From positions 3,945,428-4,009,427 of the forward strand of contig NC_051445.1 in assembly GCF_001649575.2 (NCBI RefSeq): a stretch of DNA of 64,000 bases. The letters are read 5' to 3'. This stretch comes from Kryptolebias marmoratus (taxonomy: Eukaryota; Chordata; Actinopteri; Cyprinodontiformes; Rivulidae). Shown piece by piece: positions 22,591 to 34,040 of the stretch (position 1 is its first letter; the number at the start of each line of letters is the position of its first letter). Under the pieces are notes generated by a model, which saw nothing but the letters and a program-made list of their open reading frames with translations, did no database searches and had not been told where the DNA came from. A program made the position numbers and the translations under genes.

Positions 22591-22989
22591 AACAGTATGT
22601 AAGAGTTCAATAATGCAATAGGCAAAAATATGAACTCTTTTTACCTGTTGTGTTGCTTTCAAGTGTCCCTCAGGGCCTTGACAAGTGTGGATGAGTAGCA
22701 CTGACAGAGTGAACAATGTCTTTATCAAAAACCTTTTGTCCAGTGGGAAATTACTGTTCTTCGTCTAATTTAGGCTGTATCATTGTTATTCTAGCCTATT
22801 ATTTCATCAAGGCTCTAAAATCAAAAACTAAAAAGGATTATAGTTTAGCCTAAAAATACATCTGCTAGATCAAACAGTGCTCAAACCAAGGTTTGGTTTG
22901 TCAAGATTTAGTGGACCATGTGCTTTAAAAAGAAGAAAAAACAGTGGAAGGGTGAGAATGTTAAAGCTGTGAAACTAACGAGTTTAAAT

Positions 22990-23460
22990 ACTTGATATCA
23001 ACTTGCAGAAAGGAACCAAGCAGGTTACAAGAAGGTATGGACTGGATGAAGAAAAATGCCAGGAGTTGCTCAAAAGAAAAAGACGCCTGTTTGAGTGAAA
23101 GGGAGTGTTTACAACATGGTAGCGAGGGTAGCAATGTTAGAGACAGGGCCACTGATAAAAAGACAAGTAAAACAATTGGAGGCAGTTGAGTCAAAGACAC
23201 TAAGATTTACTTTAGGAGAGATGAGGATGGACAGGGTTAGGAATGAGTATATCACAGGGAGAGAGCAGAGGGTAAGAACCGAGACTTTGGGTGTATTGGG
23301 AGAAGATGGAGCTGCCAGGGAGGAAGAATAGGAGAAGATTTATAGATGTGGAGAGGGAGGACATACAGGTTAGGAGATGCAATGGGCATGAAGTGATGGA
23401 AACAGATTATCCACTGTAGTGACCCCTAACAGAAGCAGCTGCAGGAAGAAGAGGAAGAAC
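22990..23460 (+). mobile_element. Non-LTR retrotransposon 3' end, decayed
   Basis: Across 23010-23215 the translated sequence shows the end of a LINE reverse-transcriptase region: 'VKGSVYNMVARVAML', 'PLIKRQ', 'LRFTLGEMRMDRVRNEYI'. A frame change follows, then 'gtgattgggagaagatggagctgcc'-like text corresponding to the basic 'ELPGRR..GRPKRRFMDV' tail. The element ends with 'ccactgtagtgacccctaac', 'agcagctgcaggaagaag' and a GAA-rich tail, typical of this teleost LINE group. It has several stops and shifts, is 5'-truncated and inactive. Confidence 0.85.
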
Positions 23461-23869
23461 TACTGTATATCCACTGATGTGTTGGTGCTTTGTAATAGAT
23501 TTACAATCCATTTGTAGACATTTTTTGCAGCTTTACCTGTCTGTACACTACAATGAAAACAAATAGACTTTACCAACTTTACCAGTTTTCACCAGTCTTA
23601 CAGAGAAGAAGTTGTTTAAGCAGGACCTTAAAATTTCTTGTTAGATGTTTGCTGAAATCGGAGTTAAAAGAGAAAATTATCAAACTCGATTTTCTCAAAC
23701 AAAAAATGACTCCAACAGAGTCACAGATGCACACAGATTTATGTCTGTGTCTTATACCTCATTCAAACAATTCTTTATTTCTCATGGAAAGTCTATCTCC
23801 ATGTCTTTAGTATGTAATAAAGTAAACAAATAAAATGGGAAAAGAAATGAATTGTTTTTTAATGCTCTT
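23461..23869. other. Non-coding, nothing recognised
   Basis: AT-rich spacer between a LINE fragment and a Tc1 remnant. Confidence 0.5.
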
Positions 23870-24420
23870 AAAGAGATGAATGATCTTTGCATTAAAGTCA
23901 AAACTAAGTGTTTGACCTTAATTAGCATCACAGGTGCCTTCCATCCTTTCATCAGACATTCAGCCTATTTAAAGGGAGCAAACATGCCACTGTTTGGTTT
24001 CACTGTATTCACCACACTGAATATGGAGCAGAGGAAGCAAAGGTGAGCGCTGTCTGAGGAGCTCAGAGAGAAAATTATCGATATCCATGTTAAAGGTAAA
24101 GACTACAAGACCACCTCCAAGCAGCTTCATGTTCCTGTCACCACAGTTGACCAAAATTATTAAAAAGTATAAAGTTCATGGGATCGTAGCTGACCTCTCA
24201 GAATGTGGAGCAAGAGGAAATGCAACCCCAGGTTGATCAGACAGATAGTGTGGATGGTAGACAAAGAGCCAAGGAAACCATCCAAAACCAGCCGAACTCC
24301 AAAATGCACACTGACGAGCCCTGAAGTTTGTGGAAATGACGGGACAAAACTAAACTTTTTTGACTTAAATCACATCAGTTGTCTTTTATTGATTATAGTG
24401 GAAGGGTGACAATAAAGTAT
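23870..24420 (+). mobile_element. Tc1-like transposon remnant (5' part)
   Basis: A different Tc1 family from the copy at 5.7 kb. The 5' non-coding part ('ttaattagcatcacaggtg', 'ctgtttggtttcactgta', 'caccacactgaatatgga') leads into the transposase N-terminus. Recognisable residues are 'LREKII', 'YKTTSKQLHVPVTTV' (paired-like helix-turn-helix) and 'RKCNPRLIRQIVWMVDKEPRK' (second DNA-binding region), broken by stops near 24150-24200. After about 24300 most of the catalytic domain is missing and the sequence jumps to a 3'-like segment. It is internally deleted and inactive. Confidence 0.85.
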
Positions 24421-24979
24421 GTAACTATCATGTATTAAATGAGAACCGTAGGAGGTGTGCTGTCATTGTTTTTTATTATAAAGCTGATGCATCACTTATT
24501 GACTCATAGAGAAACCAGACAAACAGTTTTGTGGAGCCTCTGTCTCAAATAATTAAAATAAAGGGACATCCAGAGCATCAAAAACGGACGTTACCATCCC
24601 ACGTGGAAGAGGAAAAAGGTATGGATTAACATGACTTGGCAAAATGAAGCTTTTTGGTTAGTCACATCAGTTGTAACAGATTGTTGTTGTTTTGTTTGTT
24701 GGTCACAATGACTAACCATTCTGCTACCTCATCAAACTTACTTTTATGAGAGTTAGCTGTTAACAGTTATTGCCTCCAATACTGGAGCTGTGGACTTTTC
24801 CTATTTCACCATTTCTACTCCAGAATGTTTTACATTCCCTTAAACCTGCTGTAGCTCATCTTTTCATCACAGCCAATCTCATATCTTTTAAAATCTCATT
24901 ACCAAATAAAATACATTACAAACTTTACATACAGACAGGTTCCTTTTCAGCTGCTTTTCTGCCTGTCGACTCACACCGA
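24421..24979. other. Non-coding, nothing recognised
   Basis: May include the far end of the Tc1 element, but no inverted repeat could be paired by eye. Confidence 0.4.
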
Positions 24980-25330
24980 ATTCACGGCGCACTGCTCATG
25001 ACATACCACATCCTGCCGAGTCATAATTCAATAAGGCTGATACGCCCGACATGCCACAGTCGGCTGGTCACTCAATCTCGTCCCTACCCATTCTCCTCAT
25101 TGGCAGATAAGAGACAGTGATTGCACTCTGTCACTTTTATTCCCTCGCTCAGTGGAAGAGAGATGGATGGTGAGAACTGAGGGGGGCGAACTCTAGCTGC
25201 CTGCCGCTTGATCGAATCAGCCCTCCCACAATATCCCCGTTCTGCCAACTCCCCCTGCAGCTCCCGTGTGCCTGCTGGCATTTGAAATGTGAAGCTCCTG
25301 TGCAGCAGTGGAGAAAACTGAGAGAGCTGC
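24980..25330. promoter_or_regulatory. Candidate conserved non-coding block
   Basis: GC-richer, CpG-bearing block free of recognised repeats, with 'gtcgactcacaccgaattcacggcgcac' in two runs and a C-rich right half (25200-25290). ORFs on both strands are short and unrelated to known families. It could be an enhancer or a small CpG patch. No splice donor comparable to that at 2960 was found. Confidence 0.25.
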
Positions 25331-27080
25331 AGATGTCAAAATGGTGGCATTTCTTAGGCGACATTGTCTTTGTCTTCACAAACCCTTCCTGTTGCTTTTT
25401 CACAAGTGAAAAGATAATTCAACCAACATGTGATCCACTGGTTCACATAGTTAACAAGAAACAAATCTCCCTTGAAGTGTAACTTTTGACTCTGCTGGCT
25501 TTAAACAAATAGAATCTGGGTCAATCTCAGTATCCCCGCATGCTCACACTAAGGACACCTTGACCTTTGACCTTTGCTCCACAGAAATAAATGCTCACAG
25601 GAAAAAAGTCATTATCCATATCATGAGCTGCTGTTTTACTTCCTAAACAGGAATTTGGAGATGTCAAACAGGCTGCTGATAAGGATGATAGAGCTGATCA
25701 TGCCTGACTTAAGGAGATAAAAACAAAATATACTGAGTTATGAGTCTTGGTAATATGTAGGTTCTGATAGGATTTTTTAATTTTTTTAATTTTTTTTTTT
25801 TTGCTATTGGGCAAAAACCTTGTATCTTCATGTTTTATTACTTTAATGTTTTTGCAGAAGTCAACTTTATTGCTCACTCTGGACATCAGTCTGTAGTTTT
25901 ATACATGGCTAACCAATGAAAGTCTCAAAATCAGCTTGTGAACTTTGTAGTCACAATGCTTTTCTTCATTTTCTGAAAATATTAGTTCTTGGAGATGCAA
26001 GGTTTCTGCCTGACAGTGACCATTTGTGAGTTAAACACAAACATCTGCATGTCTGTATAGTAAAGTCTTTGAGACCTTATCAATGCACACATGCTTGTAT
26101 TCATACAATTTTTACTGTAGATCAGCTGTCTAACAAAAATTGAGTCATGGATTTGTCTGGTTTTCTTTGCTACTTGAGTCTTTTGTGCCACCTTTAAAAT
26201 GAGATTCTTCTTGGTCAGAAGATGCCCATTATTTATATTTTTTTTGCTAAATGTGCAATTAGAAAATCATTTAAAACATTTTCCCCCCACTCAGTGTTTT
26301 GCAAATTCAAGTAGAATCCCAACTTTGAGAACCACTGCATTAAATGGTAGAACTGTTTTTGGAACATATAACCTGAGAACAAGATAATGACCTGCTGGTC
26401 TGAACCAGAACAATACAGCTGTCCGTCTCACACCGTGGGGCTCCACTTGGCAGCAGAACTTTTCACCACCTCAAGTCTTTTTATCTGGTCAGGAATCTCA
26501 CATAGACTCTTGTGTCATTCAAAGATGAAAACGCCTGTCACTTGGGAGGGCTGAACTTTCACAGAAGAAAATAAATAAATAAATAATTTCCACTTCACAG
26601 GCTCATCTCCGAACAAAGCAGACTGAATGATCACCAGCTTCATGTTGTCAATCTGCAGAGCTTCAGATCAGCGTTCCTGTCACACAGACCATAGAAGTGC
26701 ATTTAATTATGGATTTCTGAGTGACCCTGCTACTGACCGGAGAATCTTCCTGCCTTTGTCTCGAGCTGTTTTTAATTTTCCTCCCTTCTGTCCAGCATGA
26801 AGCCAAAGCCAGAGCACCAATGTTTGACACATTACTAACATCCATATTCATAAATTGGGCATAGCAGCCACCTGTTCAGCACTGATCAGTGGTGACGGAG
26901 TGCAGGCTCAGTTTTATACTGAGATTTGATAGTCAGAACAGCACCACTGTGCCCTGGAGGAGCCCTGAGCTAAGGAAGTCAGCCCTCAGTCTTCATGTCA
27001 ACAAGGTGACATTTCTAGAGTTACCTTGAGTTTGAATCTTTTTGTTGTTCAGACGTTCTTTAAATCTGTGATTTCCTGTT
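25331..27080. other. Non-coding with simple sequence
   Basis: Contains a T-rich run (25772-25802) and AAAT units (26569-26586). The segment 26318-26339 ends CTTTGAGAACCACTG, like one terminal inverted repeat of a hAT-type element, but its partner was not found. Confidence 0.45.
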
Positions 27081-27563
27081 TCACAGAAGTGAAAAAAAGT
27101 ACAGAAACCAAGAACAATTGTGATAATAGTGACAGCGATGAATGATCCAGTGATAGTTGCTTAATTCGAGAGAAAGTGTAACATATACAGGGTGCCAGGG
27201 TTGCTTTTCAGGGTTATCCAGTCCCTGTATAACTAAAGAAAGAGCTGTGTTTGCATTGTTGATGCAAAGTTGAGCTTGTTCCAGGTGCAGGTTGGACTCT
27301 GCCGGGGCTGCTGCTTGTCTGTAACTTTCACTCCATTTTGTACAATGGAGAGAAGATTGTGTGGCTTCCCAAAATGAGCCAGGTTCTGACTCACGTGTAG
27401 TTGGCTGACTTCTAAATCTGCTTGTAAACTGAAGTTCAGTCATCCTGATGGTCCCTATTAGCAGTTTACTATGATACTCCCTTTTTAGACTCCACACTAA
27501 CTGTATGTCTGTTTTGTCCTTTACAAAAGGACATCCACTGAGGCGTTTCCAGATTTTATCCAT
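27081..27563 (-). CDS. Unrecognised ORF with membrane segment nearby
   Basis: A 160-codon minus-strand frame starts at a true ATG (27563) and ends at TGA. Its N-terminal part is basic ('IWKRLSGCPFVKDK') and its C-terminal 40 residues are aromatic and His-rich. In a neighbouring frame over about 27167-27095 the same DNA encodes a smooth hydrophobic stretch (ITGSFIAVTIITIVLGF), a good transmembrane helix. A frameshift may therefore separate an ectodomain from its membrane anchor. I do not recognise the family. A decayed host membrane protein or an old endogenous retroviral envelope are both possible; neither is shown. Confidence 0.25.
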   Translation of the reverse strand: MDKIWKRLSGCPFVKDKTDIQLVWSLKREYHSKLLIGTIRMTELQFTSRFRSQPTTRESEPGSFWEATQSSLHCTKWSESYRQAAAPAESNLHLEQAQLCINNANTALSLVIQGLDNPEKQPWHPVYVTLSLELSNYHWIIHRCHYYHNCSWFLYFFSLL

Positions 27564-28988
27564 TAAAAAGGGTTTGGGGAGTTTCTTCCTAAATTAATTT
27601 AGGGTAAAAATATGCAGTTGTTATACGCTGCAGGGACAATCAAACTCCCAGGGCAAATTACTTATAATTACTTGTGATCGTTGTGATCTAATAAAATTTG
27701 ACCTAATTTGTTTCACAAAGCTAAAATTTGTATTGTCTGTCAAGGCTTCTGTTCCTGTGTCTTTTGCATTTTATTAATATTATCATCAGCATTAATATTA
27801 TGCTGACCTTTAGATCAAAAAGTTCATAAAATAGCATTTTGACTCAAAGCTGTTTTCCTAAAAAGAATATTTGATCAGTTCTGAATGAAATCTGTGTAAC
27901 AACATGAATCACCATATCTTTGAACTATGTGACACATAAATAACCTTGGTGAGGTAGGCAAATTAATATAAATGCTAAACAAGTGCTAAGATGTGAAATG
28001 TGATCATGTGATAGCATCCTAATGTGTGACTTCTTTTGTTTACACGACCAGACAACCTAATTTTAGTCTTGCAGACGTGGCATCCTGTATATCAGAAAAA
28101 CTTCCAGTGAAACACTGTTTTGCTATCAAAAGTCAATCAAATTAGCACAATAAGAATGAAAGAGTTCAATAGATGATGTATTATGATGAGCTCTGATAGT
28201 CCCAATCCCTGTGAATCACTAAACTGGCTTTTTGAAGTAAGCATGATTCTGCAACCCTCATGCCTGTTTGGTGCCTCTAATGTGATCAGATACCCTCACT
28301 GCTTAAACAACCTAACTAAAATATTTCCAAACCAGACCATGGATTCTACCAAAGTAAACTTGGTTGTAACAAAACCCACTAATGTTGTTGGATCAAGTAA
28401 AAGCATTTCTGTTTCTTCACAGCACAATAATCAGTAATGCTGTTTTATGTGTTGCTTTGTTACGTCAGATTATTCAGTAGATTTTGTTTTAGCACAAAGC
28501 CATTTCTCTATAGATGAATAAAGCAAAGTTAACAAAGGAATACCTGAAAATAAGTGTTGATATTGATTGTGAAATTTATTTTGAATAAACATTTGGAGGA
28601 AGCCCTGTCATCTGCTGCAGCAGGAATCAGTTTTGAGCTGAAACATCAAATCTCCAACAAGAAGTCATTCAACTGTGACTCAGCAGCTGCAGAGATCCTA
28701 CAGAGAATTTATCTGTCACAACATCTGTTCCGAGTTGTCCTGATTTCTGACACATTTAATGGTAAAACATGAAATTGTCTCTGACTGGTTTAAGTAGTGG
28801 CACTGAGGTTGCAAAAAGAAGGGCTTACATTTCTGTGCATAAAAAAGATGTTTATTTGTGTTCTTTTTCTTTTGTTTCTGAGAATACAACATAAGTTAAA
28901 ACGTAGCATTCTTTGAAGAATAGCATATAGCCTGTCAGAGATTTAGACTAACACCATCTTATATTGACAAATGATGGAGTTGATGCCT
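27564..28988. other. Non-coding, nothing recognised
   Basis: Short ORFs at 28183-28437 and 28554-28772 have slightly protein-like composition but no splice sites or family resemblance. Confidence 0.45.
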
Positions 28989-29357
28989 TTTTAGTCAAAC
29001 CTTGAAAATGACTTTATGTGGAATCCCATGTCAAACAGTAATACCTTGCAAGATCTCACGTGATCTGTTAACAGGTAAAATATTTGTTGTAAATGACCGT
29101 CAGCTACTAGAACACCAAATTTTACTCAATATCAGTAAAAATTGACAGAGTTCTGGACATTTTTTGTGTTCACTTTGCTGTGACAGCCATCTTGAATAGG
29201 ATTGACGCCAAAAGGTAATCAGCTGCAGACACATATCAAACGTTTACTTTCTGGGAGTTTCATGAAAATCTGTTTGGTGGCTCATAAACACACAAACACT
29301 CACACACAGACACAGGCAATTACATGATCACCCATTGCCCTAAAAGGTGGATAATAA
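28989..29357 (-). repeat. Hairpin repeat family, minus copy
   Basis: The reverse complement shows the family order. The left edge carries 'gtcaaaccttgaaaatg' (3' part), then 'cgtcagctacta', 'ctgtgacagccatcttga', 'gtttcatgaaaatctg', a CA-rich stretch, and the hairpin end at the right (ATCACCCATTGCCCTAAAAGGTGGAT). The outermost 3' end is missing. Confidence 0.85.
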
Positions 29358-31001
29358 ATAAAAACTTGGACATTTTATCCACCACTTCAATTTAAAAAGG
29401 TCTTATTAAAAAAGGCATAATTATCTATCATGAATGGTATTTACTCACTTGGATTAAATGCACATGAGATGGTGCAGTTATTTAAAGCATAGCTGTTGAA
29501 AATTACAGTTTTTACATAAGATTATTCTCTCAGAAATAAGCTAACAGCTTTGCTTTGAAACTCTGACACAAGCACGACGCTCATGTGTTCTAAATCCAAC
29601 ATTAATCACAGAAAGTGTGAAGACGACAGAGAGGAAGTTCAAATAACCACCAGAGGACAAAAACACCCCTCGGAGCATCAAATCATTACTTTATGACTCA
29701 GCTTGTTTGATTCATTTCCAGCACTAACTGCTGAAAACAGTATATACTGTTTTTTTTTGCTGAATAGTTGTTGAGAAGTTACATAACAGATGATCAACAT
29801 TAGCTGACTTAATAAAAGTTGTTTCAGCCTTTAGCAAAATCTCACATATTGAGATTAACCTTCAGTTCTCAAAAGTAAAAATGATGACACGAAATCGTAC
29901 GCATTCCCCTCACATCGTAGCCAGCCTTTCTCAAACATTACTTTTAAACTTTGATTTTATTCCTGTTTTTCATTTTGAACTACTGTACCTCTGCAGAGGG
30001 GGACTGAAAGAGACCAGAGAATATCGCTTCATGACCTACTTTGAAAGGTTAAGTCATGTAAATTTTAAAAAGAAAAGTAGAATCCACCAAAATCAGAAAG
30101 GCTTTGCTTTTCCTGGAAGCTGTTGATACTTTCTAAGTGTCAGAGGCTCCTGGCATTTCTGTGACTATCATACGGACTGAAGAATATATCAGATTATCAA
30201 TGATCCTTTAGTCAAAGTTTAGAATAAAGATTATCAGCATATTTTCCCCACTTCAGATTATTAAAAACGATTAGCACCAGTTTTTCCACGTGGAATATCT
30301 CGATCCATATAAAAAGGTGTCCCTGTGTGTTTTTCACAGGTCAGGCATATAACATGTACTGAAAAAACTAATGCATTCTAATGTTGGCTCCTGTATAAAA
30401 CAACTAGAATATAATGCATTCAGCTGTAAAGGTGTCGTGATGTTCTGTGCAGGATTTAATGGTGCTGTTCATTTATGGAGCAGCTGAAATGTATCTACAT
30501 TTGAGCCGCAGACAAACCGTCTAACTGATGAATGCATATTATGCAGATGGCATAAAGAAGAGGAAAAACACCGTTTATTGAGCTTGACATTCATTCTTGT
30601 GCTCGACAGTTAATAAAACAAAAATCACTCCAGATCCTCCTCCTCCTGATGGAGAATACAAATGTTCCCAATTTTCGAACACTTTAACATTTATTAAACA
30701 GCGTCAATGACAAGTGGGCATATCTCACCTGCTGTTAAAAATACTGTTTTAAAGCTCCACAACAGGAGAGTAAATATCTCTCACATTTTTATTTATTTTC
30801 TTTAAATCAAAGCTGTGTTCAAAGCTGACTTATGTTTTGAGATATGTATCAGGTAAACGCTGTCATGAAACTCATTGTAGAGCTAACAAAGAAAATGTCA
30901 CCCTAGATAAGGAAAAAAAAGGTCTTTTTAAAAGCAGTTGGAAAGAAGGTGGCGTGTTATGAGCAATCTTAAGATGCTATGTTTAGAGAATGTGTTGTGA
31001 A
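29358..31001. other. Non-coding, nothing recognised
   Basis: Segment 30440-30690 is free of recognised repeats and has a TGCATATTATGCA palindrome-like core (30534-30546), an octamer-type site. It may be regulatory. No exon was seen. Confidence 0.4.
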
Positions 31002-31210
31002 TGTCTCTCACACCAAATTCTAACTTTTTTTATGAGTTGCATTTTTTTAAGTTTAGTTGACTGTGGCAGCCATCTTGAAGTGAGTTTATTCCAAAAGTTA
31101 ATCAGTTGAAGATGTCCATCCAATGATTACTTTCTGTAAATTCATTTAGTCTGTCCAGTGGTTCAGGAGATATCTGATAAGAAACAGATACATGAACACG
31201 CGCAAAACAT
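31002..31210 (-). repeat. Hairpin repeat family, partial minus copy
   Basis: Contains 'gactgtggcagccatcttga', 'agatgtccatccaatgattactttctg' and 'gtccagtggttcaggagatatct', the inverted 5' half of the family. The terminal hairpin is absent. Confidence 0.8.
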
Positions 31211-31337
31211 TCAAAAAAAGAGGCCAAAAACATTATAGTTTACTTTCAACTTTCATGCAGCTGTTGTATAATAAACGTCTTTGTAAGATGCAGATGGTTG
31301 GAATGATGCATCCGTCAATTCACTTTCTTTACTTGCA

Positions 31338-31632
31338 GGGGAGCTGGTGCCTGTCTGCAGCAGACACTGTGCAAGAGGCGGGGGGACACCGGGGGACACT
31401 GGACAGGCTGCAAGTCCATCACGAAGACAAACGATACAGACAACCATTCACACTCACACCTAGGGGCAATTTAGAATTACCAAATTTACGAATATGCATG
31501 TTTTTGGTCTGTGGGAGGAAACAGGAGTACCTGGAGAAAACCCACACATGCACGGGGAGAACATGCAAACTCCACACAGAAAAGCTGGGAGGCGAACTTG
31601 TGACCTTCTTTTCGGTTGTGCTGCCCTGCAAA
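31338..31632 (+). repeat. Common teleost LINE-like repeat
   Basis: Shows 'gagctggtgcctgtctgcagcag', 'ggacaggctgcaagtccatcacg', 'accattcacactcacacctag', 'gcatgtttttggtctgtggga', 'acccacacatgcacgggg' and 'acatgcaaactccacacag' in the family's order. This is a high-copy teleost repeat often annotated as an L2-type or related retroposon tail. A 176-codon plus-strand frame through it is not a gene. Four other fragments lie at 33385, 34198, 39630 and 40034. Confidence 0.85.
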
Positions 31633-32620
31633 GATACAACTTATGATAAAGTTTACTCATATTTCTGTTACCTGAAGCAAAAAAAAAAACCCAACAAAAA
31701 ACACAAAGTTGTCATAGCTTAACTTTTGAGCAGAAATTGTAAACAAGAGTTAACAGATCCATTTGTCATGCTACTGAAACATGATGCTTTTATTCCAGAA
31801 TAAGTGGTCGCTTTCGGTAACAAAACACATTAACTGCAACAACTCAAGGTCATTTTTAGTCCATTTGCTTGATGAATAGTTTGGCAGTTTGACATTATCA
31901 TATAGCTACATTTTGCTGACTATCACAAAACAAACAAACATTAAGCAACAATTGTTACTGATTTACTGGTGGAATAAAATGCTGAGATACATTAAATGTC
32001 ATGTGTGTTTGCATTTTATGGATGTGAATGCTTTTTCCGCCTACACACAGGCTGCGTTCTAAAAAAATACTAATGTTATCTCTCTATTGTGCTGCTTTTG
32101 CTGCTAACCTGCAGGTTCTGCCCGACTGAAGGGTCTGTTTTTATGGACAGAAAACAATGTGCGGCCTGCTTTTTTCAAAAGCATCAAGTATTTTACGCTC
32201 ATGACTCTGCTTTGATTATATCATCGGCATGATGAGCACACATTGTTGCAGAAACTTGTGAAAGAACATGAGAAGGAAGCGCAAGAGACAGAGGGTAAGC
32301 ATGCTGGGGTGGTTAATGTGTGCAGAGGAAGCAAATTCAACTTCATGAGTGAAACAGAAGAAAGAAATAACCAGAGACGATCTCAGAGGTCTAAAAAATA
32401 CTAAATTAACTGGTCAATAGCTATTAAAAAACAGTTTTTACTTTATAAATAAAAAATACTGAGCCGTATTAATAAACAACTTATCTCAATGTCTCAAATG
32501 ACTGCAATCGTTCTGACTGATCAATGGGATGTCTCCAGAATGAAATAGATACAATCTTTAGAGGCTTTTCCTTCATGTTTGTGTATTTATGACTTAAATA
32601 TCTGGGCATTTTTTCAGATT
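31633..32620. other. Non-coding, nothing recognised
   Basis: The part from about 32090 to 32340 is repeat-free and less AT-rich. No exon was recognised. Confidence 0.45.
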
Positions 32621-32935
32621 TTAATATCTGCTGCTGCTGAAGGTGAGAACAGATATTATTTTTGCTTGTGTCAGTATGTAGAAAAATATGTCATGAACCA
32701 GACAGATTTGAATGAAACCTTCTGAAAGTAATCATAGGATGCACCTTTGCCAATGATTCACTTTTTGGAGTCAACCCCTCTGAAGATGGCCACCTCATCT
32801 AATCGACATCAACTAACACAAAAAGTTTATAACTTTACAGATATTGAGCTGAAACCTGTTGTGTTAGTCGCTTAGAGTCCTTTACAACAGATACTTTGAG
32901 CACTACACACTGTGTGCAAAAGGTATCAGACATGA
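32621..32935 (+). repeat. Hairpin repeat family, 3'-truncated
   Basis: Begins with the hairpin: TAATATCTG (32622-32630) pairs perfectly with CAGATATTA (32650-32658). Then come 'tttttgcttgtgtcag', 'catgaaccagacagatttgaatgaaa', 'aatcataggatgcacc', 'agatattgagctgaaa', 'gcttagagtcctttacaaca' and 'tttgagcactacacac'. The hairpin keeps its pairing although its bases differ from other copies. Confidence 0.85.
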
Positions 32936-33768
32936 AAACTATGATTAACAACAATGACATGGCACAAGGAACATGAAGCAGAGCATGGAACCAGCAACCA
33001 GCAGTCATCAAACCAACTGGCAGGAATGCTATACCTTTATTTCCTCCCTTTTTTGTTTTTACTTATAGCTGGGTTCAGCATATTGTCAGACTTTCATTTA
33101 AATTCAAGCTAGCAAAATGTATCTGTGGATGCCATTTCAAAATGTACAGCAAATAATAGAGACAGTGTGAGAAACATTTAGTTTAAGATATAAAATAAGA
33201 AAAGACTCTGTCCTGTCTTACCCGTCTGAATTTCTGCACTATTACACCCCAACCAGAACTCCGCAGTCAACAAATCAGTTTATTTTGGACAATAACCGTT
33301 TTCGACTTAAAAACAGAGTTGACAATACAATTTATTTTATTGTTGATAGACTGATTTTATCCTGTAAAGCTCAAAGTATAATTAGATAGGAGATAGGCAC
33401 CAGCTCCCCAGGACCTGGACAGGAAAAATGGGTAAAAACAAAAAAGGATGGATGGAGGGAACAAATACTGTATAAATCCAACAAAAGTGAAAGGCAGCAA
33501 CCAGAAAACATAATTCAGCACATAATTCATGAAGGAAAAGCATGAAGCCATGAAGCCGAAATAGTCACACACTGTCATCAACACAATCAAACTCCAGTGG
33601 ACACGTTTGGACAAAAAGAGCTGCGATGAAGGTGCAGTTAATTTATTAAAAGGCAATACTACAGATAGGATGTATTTTTCTTTTTAATAAAAGTTTTGTC
33701 ATGTTTTAAAGCGAGTTATTTTTAACAGTTCTTATTCATTAGGTGCATATGTTACTGCTTGGCTTTTA
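32936..33768. other. Non-coding, includes one repeat tail
   Basis: Apart from the retroposon tail at 33385-33460, no feature was recognised. The hydrophobic minus-strand ORF at 33357-33656 overlaps that tail and is probably not coding. Confidence 0.5.
33385..33460 (-). repeat. Teleost LINE-like repeat tail
   Basis: The plus strand reads 'ggagataggcaccagctcccc', 'gacctggacagg', 'atgggtaaa' and 'aaggatggatgg'. This is the terminal part of the repeat at 31338 in the opposite orientation, ending in GGAT units. Confidence 0.75.
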
Positions 33769-34040
33769 TAGGGGTGGGCAATCCTGTAATTGCTTGTGTT
33801 TGTGTGTGAGTGTACATTTGTTTGTCTTTTAGGCAGATTTTAATGAAACATTCAGAAATCTAATCATTGCGATTCAAGGTGGCTGCCACAGCTAACAGAC
33901 CTTAGTCAACTCAGAAATGGCTATAACTCTAAAACTACAACTTGGTGTGGTAACACATACTCCACTTACAGAGCTAACAGATAACTCAAGATCTTTATTT
34001 AAAAGGCAGTCAGTGATATACATCCCTTAAAGGAATGTTA
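33769..34040 (+). repeat. Hairpin repeat family, internally deleted
   Basis: Has the start 'ggggtgggcaatcctgtaattgc', 'gcagattttaatgaaaca', 'tcaaggtggctgccacagc' and 'caacttggtgtggtaac'. It then jumps to the 3' end 'ggcagtcagtgatatacatccctt', 'aaaggaatg'. The loss of the segment in between suggests an internal deletion. Confidence 0.8.

Larger units (their letters stand above)
21981..22989. other. Non-coding with hairpins
   Basis: Apart from the large hairpin at 22074-22158 and the palindrome at 22573-22590, listed separately, nothing was recognised. Confidence 0.5.

Noticed and set aside
31192..31722. 176-codon ORF
   Set aside because: It is largely the high-copy LINE-like repeat plus part of the hairpin family.
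33357..33656. Hydrophobic minus-strand ORF resembling a membrane protein
   Set aside because: It overlaps a retroposon tail, and its hydrophobicity follows from base composition.
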